From the NCBI RefSeq assembly GCF_001524445.2, contig NZ_CP013417.1:3348001-3412000 (forward strand): a DNA stretch of 64,000 nt, given 5' to 3'. Positions 9,643 to 18,341 of the stretch are shown here, in pieces. The number at the start of each line of letters is the position of its first letter. Within the stretch, counting starts at the first letter, position 1. A model generated the notes under the pieces. The model searched no databases. It saw only the letters and a list, made by a program, of their open reading frames with translations, and had not been told where the DNA came from. A program made the position numbers and the translations under genes. The DNA is from Burkholderia savannae. Its GTDB lineage: Bacteria; Pseudomonadota; Gammaproteobacteria; Burkholderiales; Burkholderiaceae.

Positions 9643-10101
9643 TCAGCGCGTCGCGGCCTTCGCCTGCGGCGCGCCGCCCACTTCGGCGACGCGCGCCTCC
9701 AGCATCGCCAATGCGCCGGACAGCGCACTGAGCGCATCGTCCGGCAGCGACGCCATCGTGTCGTGCAGGAACGCATTGCGGCGCGGCAGGCACGCCTCGA
9801 ACGCCGCGCGCCCGGCGCTCGTCAGCTTCACGTTCGTCACGCGGTTGTCGCGCGGATCGGCTTCGCGGTCGATCCAGCCGAGCGTCTCGAGCGTCTTCAA
9901 CTGGCGCGTGAGCGCGCCCGGATCGACGCGCAACAGCTCGACGAGCCGCTTCTGCGACGACGCCCCGCCTTGCTGCTCGAGCGCGACCATGATGCGCCAG
10001 CGCGGCAGCGGCTGCCCGACGTGCGTCTCGAACGCGGCCATGAACGCGCGGTACGTGCGTCCGAACTGCTGCAAGATCGCGATGCGGTCCTGTTCTTCCA
10101 T
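9643..10101 (-). CDS. MarR-family transcriptional regulator
   Basis: A 152-residue winged-helix regulator. The recognition region is SSQKRLVELLRVDPGALTRQLKTLE, and the wing is WIDREADPRDNRVTNVKLT, where the DxRDxR pattern is the MarR signature. It is transcribed behind the DHA2-type exporter (57-base gap). This is the common arrangement in which the repressor responds to a toxic compound and controls the efflux gene. The likely operator lies upstream of the exporter (11773-11784). Confidence 0.9.
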   Translation of the reverse strand: MEEQDRIAILQQFGRTYRAFMAAFETHVGQPLPRWRIMVALEQQGGASSQKRLVELLRVDPGALTRQLKTLETLGWIDREADPRDNRVTNVKLTSAGRAAFEACLPRRNAFLHDTMASLPDDALSALSGALAMLEARVAEVGGAPQAKAATR

Positions 10102-10158
10102 GCGCTGACTTCGGCTCCGATAAGCAAACTGATAGGGATGGCGCGAGCAAGCGCCCGC

Positions 10159-11754
10159 TCACTCGGCGACGACGGTCGGCTCGAGCTTGCGGCGCAGCTC
10201 GACGGGCGGCACGCGGCGGCTTTGCCACACCGCGACGAGCGCGACGAGCGCGCCGAGCGCGATGCCGATATGAATCGCGCCGACGAGCGACTCGCGCGCC
10301 GCTTCGAGCAAACGCGCGCCATGATGCCCGGCGCGCGCGAGTTCGTCCACCAGGCGCGCCTGCGCGGCGCGGTCGATCAGCACCTGCGGATCGGCGAGGC
10401 TCGCCTGCCACCGCAGCGCGCCGTCGGCGGCGAGCGCGTCGCGCACGCCGCTCGCGTAGAGCTGGTTGACGAGCGTGCCCGTGAGCGCCGTGCCGACCAT
10501 CCCGCCCACCATCCGCAGCGATTGCAGCAGCGCGGTCGCGATCCCGAGATGCTCGCGGCCCGCCGTCTGCTGCGCGAACACGGTCAGGTTCGGCAGCACG
10601 AAGCCGAGGCCCACGCCGCCCGCGACCATCAGCGCCATCAGCGCCCAGCCGGGCGTCGCGTGCGTCGACGCGACGACGCCCCCGCACGCGATCGCGAACA
10701 GCAGGAAACCGACGTACAGCATCGCATTCGGGTGGCGGATGCGCGTGATCACGCGGCCGTTCATGATGCTGCCGATCGTGATGAACACGACGAGCGGCGT
10801 GATGACGACGCCCGCCTGCTGCGGCGACATCCCGAAACCGCCCTGGAACAGCAGCGGCGCGTAGAAAAGGAGCGAGAACATCGCGAAGCCAGCGAGGATC
10901 GCGAGAATGAAGAGCGCCGACAGCGCACGGTTCGAGAACATGTCGAACGGCAGAATCGGCTGCGCGCAGCGCTTCTCCCAGCGCCACAGCGCGACGCCGC
11001 CCGCAAGCGCGGCGACGAGCAGCAGCGTCGGCCAGCCGCCGATCCCGTACTTCGGCAGCCATTCGACGAAAAGCTGCATCGCGCCGAGCGTCGCCGCGAT
11101 GAGGAGCGCGCCCGGCCAGTCGAGCCGCATCTTGGCGCTGTGCTCGACGTGCCGCATGTGCGGCAGATAGCGCCACACGAAGAAGAGCGACAGCAGGCCC
11201 ACCGGCAGATTCACGTAGAACACCGAGCGCCAGCCGTAGTTCTGCGTGAGCACGCCGCCGAGCGACGGCCCGATCGCGTTCGCGATGCCGAACGCCGAGC
11301 TCATCAGCACCTGCCAGCGCAGCCGCACGACCGAATCGGGAAAGAGGTCCGGAATACACGCGAACGCGGTGCCGACGAGCATCCCGCCGCCGATTCCCTG
11401 CAACCCGCGCGCGAGCACGAGCGACAGCATGTCCTGCGCCATCCCGCACAGCACCGACGCCCCCGTGAACACGACGAGCGACGCGATCACGAACGGCTTG
11501 CGCCCGTAATAGTCGCCGAGCCGCCCGAAGATCGGCACCGTGATCACCGACGCGAGCAGGTACGACGTCGCGACCCACGCGTACAGGTCGAAGCCGCGCA
11601 GCTCGGCGACGATCGTCGGCAGCGCGGTGCCGACCACCGTCTGGTCGAGCGCGACGAGCATCGTCACGAAGGAAATGCCGAGCATCGCGAGCAGCGATTC
11701 TCGAAACGGAAGGACTTGCCCGCTCGAATGGTGGGCGGCGGTATGGACAGCCAT
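10159..11754 (-). CDS. MFS transporter, DHA2 (14-TM) drug exporter family
   Basis: A 531-residue inner-membrane proton antiporter. It begins with a short cytoplasmic arm, then TM1 with LDQTVVGTALPTI (the DHA2 family motif around a membrane Asp), motif A GRLGDYYGRKP, and a long run of hydrophobic segments consistent with 14 helices. The C-terminus ends in a charged tail (ELRRKLEPTVVAE). The start chosen is the ATG at 11752-11754 (MAVHTAAHHSSG); a longer form from 11803 or beyond would overlap the AT-rich promoter. Neither start has a good ribosome site. It probably exports a toxic organic compound under control of the MarR protein encoded behind it. Confidence 0.88.
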   Translation of the reverse strand: MAVHTAAHHSSGQVLPFRESLLAMLGISFVTMLVALDQTVVGTALPTIVAELRGFDLYAWVATSYLLASVITVPIFGRLGDYYGRKPFVIASLVVFTGASVLCGMAQDMLSLVLARGLQGIGGGMLVGTAFACIPDLFPDSVVRLRWQVLMSSAFGIANAIGPSLGGVLTQNYGWRSVFYVNLPVGLLSLFFVWRYLPHMRHVEHSAKMRLDWPGALLIAATLGAMQLFVEWLPKYGIGGWPTLLLVAALAGGVALWRWEKRCAQPILPFDMFSNRALSALFILAILAGFAMFSLLFYAPLLFQGGFGMSPQQAGVVITPLVVFITIGSIMNGRVITRIRHPNAMLYVGFLLFAIACGGVVASTHATPGWALMALMVAGGVGLGFVLPNLTVFAQQTAGREHLGIATALLQSLRMVGGMVGTALTGTLVNQLYASGVRDALAADGALRWQASLADPQVLIDRAAQARLVDELARAGHHGARLLEAARESLVGAIHIGIALGALVALVAVWQSRRVPPVELRRKLEPTVVAE

Positions 11755-11772
11755 TTTTTGTTCGCGCAACTT

Positions 11773-11784
11773 TTGATGCGTCAA
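11773..11784. promoter_or_regulatory. Candidate MarR operator/promoter region of the exporter
   Basis: TTGATGCGTCAA, a near-perfect 12-bp palindrome, lies 18 bases before the exporter start. Just upstream on the minus strand is an AT-rich GATAAAAT box (complement of about 11796-11803) that could be the -10. This placement fits repression by the linked MarR protein. No binding consensus for it is known. Confidence 0.35.
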
Positions 11785-11859
11785 CGAATTAAAAATTTTA
11801 TCATGCATCGGGTAACCTAGCCGGCGCCCCCCATGCGATGCGCGCCGCGAAGGAGTCAG

Positions 11860-12765
11860 ATGGAACCGCTCACAATCGTTACCGGGCCGACGCTGTCGGC
11901 CGAGGATCTCGACACGCTGCGCCGGGCGAAGCAGGCGCTCGAAAGCCCGTCGCTGACGATCAAGCTGACGAGCGTCGTCGGCGCGCCCGTCGAGAAGATG
12001 ATCGGCAAGCTGCCCGGCTTCGCGACCGACAAGATCAACGACGCGACGCAGCTCGCGCTGCGCAAGTGCCTGCACATCGCGCTGCGCACGCTCGGCAAGT
12101 CGGGCGGCGTCGCGAGCGAGGGCGAGACGCCGAGCAAGCCGAGCAACCTGCTGCACAAGCTCGCCGTCGCGACGACGGGCGCGGCGGGCGGCGCGTTCGG
12201 CCTGTTCGCGCTGCCTGTCGAGCTGCCCGTCACGACGACGCTGATGTTCCGCTCGATCTGCGACATCGCGCGCAGCGAGGGCGAGGATCTGTCGGCCGCC
12301 GAGGCGCAGCTGCAATGCCTCGCGGTGCTCGGGATGGGCGGCGGCTTCGGCCCGCTGCCGGGCGCGGACAAAACCGGCGGCAATGCGCGGCGGGACAGGC
12401 GCGAGAAGGAAGAGGAGGACGCCGACATCGGCTATTTCGTGCTGCGCGGCGCACTCGCGCAGGCGGTGTCGAAAGCCTCGTCGGAGATGGCGTCGAAGGG
12501 TTTCGCGACGCACGGCTCGACCGCCCTGCTGCGCCTCGTGCAGTCGATCGCGTCGCGCTTTTCGGTGCAGGTGACCGAGCAGATCGCCGCGAAGTCGATT
12601 CCGGCGATCGGCGCCGTGCTCGGCGCAACCGTCAATACGCTCTTCATCGACCACTTCCAGCAGGCCGCGCACGGCCACTTCGCGGTGCGCCGGCTCGAGC
12701 GCAAGTACGGGCAGGCGGCCGTGAAGGCCGCGTATCAGGCGATCGACGCGTCGGCCGTGCGCTGA
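11860..12765 (+). CDS. EcsC family protein
   Basis: A 301-residue protein of the EcsC family, named after the third gene of the Bacillus ecs ABC-transporter locus; molecular function unknown. The central part has the family's alpha-helical and glycine-rich pattern (GAAGGAFGLFALPVELPVTTT; later IPAIGAVLGATVNTLFIDHFQ, with two short hydrophobic stretches), so a membrane-associated protein is likely. The start is the ATG at 11860, with AAGGAG eight bases upstream. No ABC transporter genes are adjacent. The 3' end overlaps the convergent esterase gene by 31 bases. Confidence 0.85.
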   Translation: MEPLTIVTGPTLSAEDLDTLRRAKQALESPSLTIKLTSVVGAPVEKMIGKLPGFATDKINDATQLALRKCLHIALRTLGKSGGVASEGETPSKPSNLLHKLAVATTGAAGGAFGLFALPVELPVTTTLMFRSICDIARSEGEDLSAAEAQLQCLAVLGMGGGFGPLPGADKTGGNARRDRREKEEEDADIGYFVLRGALAQAVSKASSEMASKGFATHGSTALLRLVQSIASRFSVQVTEQIAAKSIPAIGAVLGATVNTLFIDHFQQAAHGHFAVRRLERKYGQAAVKAAYQAIDASAVR

Positions 12766-13700
12766 GTCGCGCGCTCGACGGCGACGCGCCGCACGAACGC
12801 GGCCGCGCGCTCGAGCGCCCGCGACGATTCGGGCACGAACGGCACGTAGATCTGCCACACGTGCGGCATCTCCGGCCACACCTCGAGCTCGACGTGCACG
12901 CCCGCCGCGCGCGCCTTGTGCGCGACGCGCCGCGAATCGTCGAGCAGCACCTCGGTGCTGCCCGCCTGGATGAAGAGCGGCGGCAATCCCGTGTAATCCG
13001 CGTATAGCGGCGATGCGTACGGATGCGTGCCCGGCGTGTCGCCGAGATAGAGGCGCGCCGCGCGGCCGAGCGCCGCGCCCGCGAACATCGGATCGAGGCC
13101 GTCGTGCGAGCGCAGCGTGTCGCCCGTCGCGGCGAGATCGGTCCACGGCGAGAACAGCACGGCGCCCGCGGGCAGCGGATCGCCCGCGTCGCGCAGCGCG
13201 ACGAGCGTCGCGAGCGCAAGGCCGCCGCCCGCCGAATCGCCGCCGAACACGATCGATTCGGGCGGCGTGCCCGCCGCGACGAGATGCCGGTACGCCGCGA
13301 GCGCGTCGTCGAGCGCGGCCGGAAACGGATGCTCGGGCGCGAGCCGGTAGTCGAGCGAGAACGAGCGCACGCCCGCGTGCTTCGTCAGCGCGAACACGAG
13401 CGGCCGATGCGTCTGCGGGCAGCAGAAGTAATAGCCGCCGCCGTGGAAATACAGCAGCATCCGGCTGTGCCGCGCGTGGCCGCGCAGCGCGTCCGCGCGC
13501 TCGAGCCATTCTCCGCGCAGCGGCGCGTCGCCGTCGGCGTAGCGCTCGCGCAGCCGCCAGCCCGCGGGCGGGCGGCGCGGCACGCGCATGCGCAGCTTCG
13601 TCAGACGCCGCGCGCGCGCCGGCTCGATCACGGGCCGCAGCGTCTCGGGCCGAAATTGCCGGCGCAGCAGCCAGCACGCGACTTTGCTCTGCCAACTCAT
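12735..13700 (-). CDS. Alpha/beta hydrolase, hormone-sensitive-lipase (acetyl esterase) family
   Basis: A 321-residue esterase. It has the oxyanion motif FHGGGYYF (residues 85-92), the HSL signature DYRLAPEHPFPA (about 117-128), the nucleophile S156 in GGDSAGGG, and a likely catalytic His in EMPHVWQ near the C-terminus. The family hydrolyses short acyl esters, and a physiological substrate cannot be named. The start is the ATG at 13698-13700, with GGAG eight bases upstream; a GTG three codons earlier abuts the GGAG and is less likely. The stop overlaps the end of the convergent EcsC gene. Confidence 0.88.
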   Translation of the reverse strand: MSWQSKVACWLLRRQFRPETLRPVIEPARARRLTKLRMRVPRRPPAGWRLRERYADGDAPLRGEWLERADALRGHARHSRMLLYFHGGGYYFCCPQTHRPLVFALTKHAGVRSFSLDYRLAPEHPFPAALDDALAAYRHLVAAGTPPESIVFGGDSAGGGLALATLVALRDAGDPLPAGAVLFSPWTDLAATGDTLRSHDGLDPMFAGAALGRAARLYLGDTPGTHPYASPLYADYTGLPPLFIQAGSTEVLLDDSRRVAHKARAAGVHVELEVWPEMPHVWQIYVPFVPESSRALERAAAFVRRVAVERATQRTADASIA

Positions 13701-13791
13701 CGAACGCACTCCGAACCAGAAGAACGTGACGATACTACGTGCGATTCGGCGCGCGTCCGTCGATTGGCCCCTCTAAATCCGCCTGCGCGGC

Positions 13792-14226
13792 TCAGTTCGC
13801 CGGCCGGATCTGGCCGCGAATCTCGCCGCCCGGATGGGCTTTCGTATGCACGTTGAAATACCACTTGCCCGCCATCAGGTCGCCGACCTGCTCGTCGGTC
13901 AGCGCCTTCTCGCCCGCGATCGGGCTCGCGAGCGCGTCCTTCGGGATCGGCACCTGAACGCCCGCGTTCTGGCCGACGGGCGCGGGGCCGTGAAAATGCG
14001 CGGCCGTAGCCGGGCCCGTCAGGTCGCGGTACGCGACGTTCCAGCGCAGCGTGTGGGTGGCCGTGTCGTAGGTCGCGTCGAGCGCGCCCGAGCCCTTGCT
14101 CGTCGTCGGCGGCACCTCGCTCGACGGCTGCAGGTTCGCGGCAAGCTTCACCGTCTCCGCACGCGCGAGGCCCGCCGCGAACGCGCACGCGAGCACGCCG
14201 ATTCCAATCTTGCGCAATGTCAACAT
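13792..14226 (-). CDS. Secreted CHRD-domain protein
   Basis: A 144-residue protein with a cleavable signal peptide (MLTLRKIGIGVLACAFAAG, cut after ...LARA) followed by one CHRD (chordin-like) domain. Signatures are VPPTTSKGSGALDATYD, AAHFHGPAPVGQNA and the closing WYFNVHTKAHPGGEIRGQI. Bacterial single-CHRD proteins are periplasmic or extracellular; their role is unknown. The start is the ATG at 14224-14226, with GGAGG upstream. It is a single-gene unit. Confidence 0.88.
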   Translation of the reverse strand: MLTLRKIGIGVLACAFAAGLARAETVKLAANLQPSSEVPPTTSKGSGALDATYDTATHTLRWNVAYRDLTGPATAAHFHGPAPVGQNAGVQVPIPKDALASPIAGEKALTDEQVGDLMAGKWYFNVHTKAHPGGEIRGQIRPAN

Positions 14227-14471
14227 GGCTCCTCCTTGCGATCGTCGAGCACATTGCGCGGGCGCGCACGCCGCCCGCTTGAATTCCGATGGTAGACGAT
14301 CTTGCACGCGCGGCGCTCGGCGCGATGCGATCGCCCCGCCGCGTCCGCCCGCGCGCGACATCGCGTCCGGCGGCCGATGCACGGATGCCGGCAGGCGGAA
14401 AGCTGCCGCCGAGAACACAGATTTGCACGAAACGGGCTGAATCCGCACGCGAGGTTTCGCTACACTCGTTG

Positions 14472-14545
14472 CACACAGTTGCTTGTTTCCTTCCGTCCGA
14501 AGGAAAATCTGCGAGTTTGGACGCGGCCTTCGGGCCGCTTTTTTT
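14472..14545 (+). ncRNA. Candidate small RNA with two hairpins and an intrinsic terminator
   Basis: A gene-free interval contains two stem-loops in series. The first is an 8-bp perfect hairpin TTTCCTTC-CGTCC-GAAGGAAA (14486-14506). The second is GCGGCC-TTCG-GGCCGC followed by seven T (14523-14545), a textbook rho-independent terminator with a UUCG tetraloop. No open reading frame ends just before it. A TACACT box at 14461-14466 could be the -10, putting the start near 14472. The likely product is about 75 nt. The 5' end and the sRNA status are inferred. Confidence 0.5.
14523..14545 (+). terminator. Rho-independent terminator (UUCG loop)
   Basis: A 6-bp GC stem, TTCG loop and seven T. It terminates the candidate small RNA and is not placed behind any protein gene on this strand. 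Confidence 0.85.
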
Positions 14546-14783
14546 CGCCCGGCTCGTCCGCCCGCGCACGATTGCGCGGCGACGTCGCTCGCACGGCGAT
14601 GCGAGCTCGTACGAAGCGCCGCCGCCGGACTTTCACCGCACGCGCAATACGCCGCATCGTCGCATCGCGCGCGAACGGCTCCCGCTCGTCTCTTCCGCCA
14701 TTTGCGAAATCAGCGTCGCGCGCCGGCGCGTCACGTCACGTTCCTGCCATTTACGCGACAATCGGTTCGACCCGAATCAAACC

Positions 14784-15503
14784 ATGTGAAAGGTTGCGCC
14801 AGTTCTCCGCCTGTCGTCGTCGCCTCTTCGCACCGCCCTGTCCCGCCGGTTTCCGCTGCGAAGCGCAGTCCGCGCATCCGCGCTCGCCGCGACATCCGCG
14901 CACGCGCAGGAATTCGCGCTGTTCGGCGGTCTGCTCTCGGGCAGAGGCGCTCACAGCTACACGCGGGCGTTCGATTATCAGGAAGGGCTCGGCCGTTATG
15001 CGGCCGCCGGGGCTTCGCCTAGTACAACGAGGGACACATTACGAATCACCACCGCGACGGCCAGGCGGTCCGGCTCTGGAGCCGGCCGCCGCTGCGCGAC
15101 AACCGCTTCGTGATCTCGGCGGGCGCGGGCCCGTACCGGTATCTCGACACGACCGCCGCGTCCGAAGGGCGCGGCTGTTCGAACTCGCACGGCTGGGGCA
15201 TGTTGATGGGCGTGCGCGCCGCGTACTACATGTCGCATCGGTGGCTCGCGCACGCGCTCCTCGATGACAAGGTCAGGCTTTCCGCCGGCGCGGGCGCGTA
15301 CCTCACGCTCAACGCGCGCAGCCTCCACGACCGCACCGGCGAAGGCGACAGCGACGGCCGCGTGTCCGGCATCGCGTCGATGCCTGCGAGCTACCGGTTC
15401 GACGATCGCTCGCGCGCGTCACGTGGAATCGCGTCGTCACGCGTTACGATCGCCAAACAACCGCAATACGGACGCGATTCAGGCCGGGCTCGGCCACCGC
15501 TTC
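14784..15503 (+). pseudogene. Decayed outer-membrane beta-barrel protein gene
   Basis: Pieces of one secreted protein can be read only by switching frame. From an ATG at 14784, followed at once by TGA, one frame gives a signal-peptide-like segment ending SAHAQEFALFGGLLSGR. A second frame has an in-frame TAG (GFA-stop-YNEGHITNHHRDG) and continues through VISAGAGPYRY and HGWGMLMGVRAAYYMSHR. Further on, RVTWNRVVTRYDR and then, in another frame, AIQAGLGHRF look like the alternating pattern and C-terminal aromatic of an outer-membrane barrel. At least two stops and two frame changes are needed. The family is uncertain (possibly a PagL-like or other small barrel). Confidence 0.6.
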
Positions 15504-15533
15504 CGACGCCCTCTCGACTTCTTTTGGCTTGCG

Positions 15534-16778
15534 TCAATCGAGCGCGCGCAGCACGCCGATCAGTTGCTTCGCGGCGACGTCCCATTGATACCGCGACGCG
15601 TGCCTGCGCCCTTTCTCGCGCATCTCGCGGCGCAGCTCGGCATTACCCATCAGCTGCGCGATCGTCGCCGCGATGTCGATCGCGTCGTGCGCGTCGCAAT
15701 ACAGCGCGGCGTCGCCGCACGCCTCGGGCAGCGACGCCGCCCGCGACACGATCACGGGACACCCGCAATACATCGCCTCGAGCGGCGGTAGGCCGAATCC
15801 TTCGTATAACGAAGGAAACACGAAGCAACCGGCATGCTCGTAAAGCGCCTTCAGCTCGCCGTCGCTCACGTAGCCCGCCCACGTGACGTTCCGGGCGCTC
15901 GCGTTCTCGCCGAGCTGCGACGCGCCGAAAATCTTGACGTTGCTGCCGCCCGCGATCACGAACTTGAGCGCGGGGTGCGTGCGCTCGAGCCGCGCGATCG
16001 CGTCGAGCGTGCGCGCGAGATTCTTGCCGGGCGCGATCGAGCCGACGATCAGCACGTAGCCGTCGTAGGCGAGGCCGAGCCGCTCTAGCACCGACGGATC
16101 GCTTTTGACGCGTCCGAAGTGGTCGACGCCCGACACGATCGTCGACACGTCCGTCGGCGCGACGCCGAGACGCGCGACGATCCGCTCCTTCGAGAAACGC
16201 GACACCGTCAGGATGTGCCGCGCGCGGCGCTTGAGCATCCAGAACGCGAAGCGATACCAAAGGCGGAACGTGAGCGAATAGCCCTGCGGAAAGTCGAACA
16301 CGGCGACGTCGTGAATCATCACCACCTGGTTGCGCTTGAAGAGCGGCCCGACGTTGCAGAGGCTGACGAGCGTCTGCCCGCGCGTCGCGAACGGCAGCGC
16401 CAGTTGCTCCCACAGCGCGCCGCGCAGCCGCGGCACGACGCGACGCGCGACCGCGGGCGGCAGCGCATCGCTCGCGTGATCGCGCGGCACGACGAGCGTC
16501 GGATTACGCTCGCCCGGCAACAGACGCGCAAGCGCCGACGTGAACTCGTGCGCGACGCGCTGCACGCCCGTGAGGCGCTGCGACGTGAACTTGCCGTTGA
16601 TCGCGACGGGCGCCGGCAACGCCGCGACGCCCGAACGCTCGGCGGCGAGCGCGGCGCGAGGCGGCGCGTCGTGCACGGCGCTCGCCGCCTGCGACACGCT
16701 CGCCGTCATTACATCGAAGTCCTGACGATCTCGCAGCACATGCGGCGACGGTTTGGATAAGGGGGAAGACAGATTCAT
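15534..16778 (-). CDS. Glycosyltransferase, GT4 family (exopolysaccharide)
   Basis: A 414-residue GT-B glycosyltransferase, likely adding a nucleotide-sugar-derived residue to the lipid-linked repeat unit on the cytoplasmic face. The N-terminal domain contains [20 protein letters not shown], typical of the WcaI/mannosyltransferase-like branch. The C-terminal GT4 signature is [25 protein letters not shown], with the EGFGLPPLE nucleotide-binding acid pair. The start chosen is the ATG at 16776-16778 ([10 protein letters not shown]); an internal ATG at 16707-16709 is an alternative. It is the last gene of the minus-strand unit from the CRP/FNR regulator, separated from the export gene by 194 bases containing two inverted repeats. 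Confidence 0.85.
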   Translation of the reverse strand: MNLSSPLSKPSPHVLRDRQDFDVMTASVSQAASAVHDAPPRAALAAERSGVAALPAPVAINGKFTSQRLTGVQRVAHEFTSALARLLPGERNPTLVVPRDHASDALPPAVARRVVPRLRGALWEQLALPFATRGQTLVSLCNVGPLFKRNQVVMIHDVAVFDFPQGYSLTFRLWYRFAFWMLKRRARHILTVSRFSKERIVARLGVAPTDVSTIVSGVDHFGRVKSDPSVLERLGLAYDGYVLIVGSIAPGKNLARTLDAIARLERTHPALKFVIAGGSNVKIFGASQLGENASARNVTWAGYVSDGELKALYEHAGCFVFPSLYEGFGLPPLEAMYCGCPVIVSRAASLPEACGDAALYCDAHDAIDIAATIAQLMGNAELRREMREKGRRHASRYQWDVAAKQLIGVLRALD

Positions 16779-16817
16779 GGCGGCAGCGGCGGCGTGACGA
16801 CACCTGGTTGACGGTCG

Positions 16818-16838
16818 CATCCGCGACAGTCGCGGATG
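16818..16838. promoter_or_regulatory. Perfect 10-bp inverted repeat upstream of the glycosyltransferase
   Basis: CATCCGCGAC-A-GTCGCGGATG, a nearly uninterrupted palindrome 40 bases before the glycosyltransferase start. On the minus strand a TATAGC box lies just upstream, so the palindrome could overlap a transcription start as an operator. Alternatively it may be a leader hairpin. Confidence 0.45.
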
Positions 16839-16926
16839 TACGCTATACACGTTCAAGTGTCGTCGTTCCGTGGCGCGCGGTCTGTGCGTTCCGTCGCACA
16901 ACGCGGCGCACAACGCAGCGCACAAG

Positions 16927-16961
16927 GCGGCGCACGGCGCGCGAACGTCGCCGTGCGCCGC
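16927..16961 (-). terminator. Strong GC hairpin after the export gene (no T run)
   Basis: GCGGCGCACGGCG / CGCCGTGCGCCGC, a 13-bp perfect stem with a 9-base loop, begins 12 bases after the stop of the Wza-like gene. There is no U tract on either side. It may attenuate, stabilise the 3' end, or act with Rho rather than as a full intrinsic terminator. Confidence 0.5.
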
Positions 16962-16972
16962 ATCCGCATGCG

Positions 16973-18262
16973 TCAGCGGCCGTGGCTCACCGACCAGATC
17001 AGATAGAACGACTCGGCGGTCGGCAGGATCTGCGCGAGCATCCGGTTGAAGCGCGCGGCGGGCGCGGTGCCCACGTACACGACGTCGAGCGGCTTCATGT
17101 CGAACTCGGTCGCGAGCATCAGCGCGTCCACCTGCGTCATATCGAGGCGGAACACTTCGGGCTTGTTGTGCTCGGGCGCGTAGTTGACCTTCTTCAGGCC
17201 TTCCTGCAGTCCGCTTTGCACGCCGGGTGCCTGAGCAAGCGGCGGATTCGGATGGCGGACCACGATCACCTGGCGCGGATTCGCCCCCGTCGGATCGATG
17301 CTGCCCGCCGCGCTCAATGCATCCGCGAGCGACAACTGCCCCTGGTTCATGTAGACCGTCTGCGGCTTCGGCACCTCGCCCATCACGAACACGCGGTTCT
17401 GCGTGCGATCGGGCACGTGAACGATGTCGTTCGCCTGCAGCACGATGTTCTGGCGCAAGTCGCCGCGATTCAGGATGCGGTTCACGTCGATCGTCATCAC
17501 CTGGTCGCCGCGCGTGACGAGCACGCGTTGCAGATCGGCGTCGGGATTGCCGCCGCCCGCGCGGTTGAGCGCATCGACGACGCGCAGATGCGAACCCGTC
17601 AGCGACAGTTGGCCCGGGTTCTTCACGTCGCCCGTCACCTGCACGCGCTGACTGCGGTACTGCGTCACGCGCACGTCGATCTGAGGATTCCTGATCTGTT
17701 TATTGAGCCGATGCGACAGCAGCGCGGCGATCTGCACGGGGCTCATCCCTTCGACACGCACGCGCCCGATCGTCGGAAAGAAGATCGTGCCGTCGGCGGC
17801 GACGCGCTGGCCCGGCGAATCGACCTCGCCCTGCCCGTTCGTGCCGAACGCGCTGACCTGCTGCGGCAGCACGCCGCCCAGGCCGCCCGACGCCTGCAGC
17901 GTGCCGATGTCGGCGAGCGGCGACGTGTCGGTGCCCGTGCCGTTACTGCCGCCGCGCGTGAGTTCGGGGTGATCCCATACGACGATGCCGAGTACGTCGT
18001 CCGGGCCGACGCGATAGTCGGCGGGCGCGGCGGGCAGGCTCTGCGCGATCCCCGCTTCCTTCGCGCGCGTGTCGGCCTCGTCGGCCTGCTTGAGCGTGTA
18101 GACGAGCTGCGGCGTAATCAGCTTGACGTCGTACACCGCCGAATCCGTCGGTGCGCTCAGATTGTCGTTCATGCGGCTCGAATCGAGCGCCGGCCCGGGG
18201 GCCAGCGCACAGCCCGACAAGGCGGCCGCCGCGGCGGCCGCCCATGCTAGGGGCTTGAACAT
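16973..18262 (-). CDS. Outer-membrane polysaccharide export lipoprotein (Wza/OPX family)
   Basis: A 429-residue lipoprotein with signal peptide and lipobox LSGCA (lipidated Cys near residue 18). It has a poly_export domain starting at YRVGPDDVLGIVVWDHPEL (about residue 84), followed by SLBB repeats (PTIGRVRVEGMSP; VTGDVKNPGQLSLTG; FVMGEVPKPQTVYMNQG). The family forms the octameric outer-membrane channel for exported exopolysaccharide. AAGGAG lies upstream of the ATG at 18260-18262. It follows the initiating transferase by 79 bases. No Wzc tyrosine kinase or Wzy polymerase gene is visible in the window, so the secretion system is incomplete here or uses unrecognised partners. Confidence 0.92.
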   Translation of the reverse strand: MFKPLAWAAAAAAALSGCALAPGPALDSSRMNDNLSAPTDSAVYDVKLITPQLVYTLKQADEADTRAKEAGIAQSLPAAPADYRVGPDDVLGIVVWDHPELTRGGSNGTGTDTSPLADIGTLQASGGLGGVLPQQVSAFGTNGQGEVDSPGQRVAADGTIFFPTIGRVRVEGMSPVQIAALLSHRLNKQIRNPQIDVRVTQYRSQRVQVTGDVKNPGQLSLTGSHLRVVDALNRAGGGNPDADLQRVLVTRGDQVMTIDVNRILNRGDLRQNIVLQANDIVHVPDRTQNRVFVMGEVPKPQTVYMNQGQLSLADALSAAGSIDPTGANPRQVIVVRHPNPPLAQAPGVQSGLQEGLKKVNYAPEHNKPEVFRLDMTQVDALMLATEFDMKPLDVVYVGTAPAARFNRMLAQILPTAESFYLIWSVSHGR

Positions 18263-18341
18263 CTTGTGGTTTCTCCTTGGTAGCGTGGTCGTCGAAGCGG
18301 AGTTCTCCGCGGTCGCGTTCCGATGCGCGAGCGCTCGGCGT

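Noticed and set aside
14784..15503. An intact outer-membrane protein read in one frame
   Set aside because: No single frame covers the conserved segments; stops and frame changes are required.
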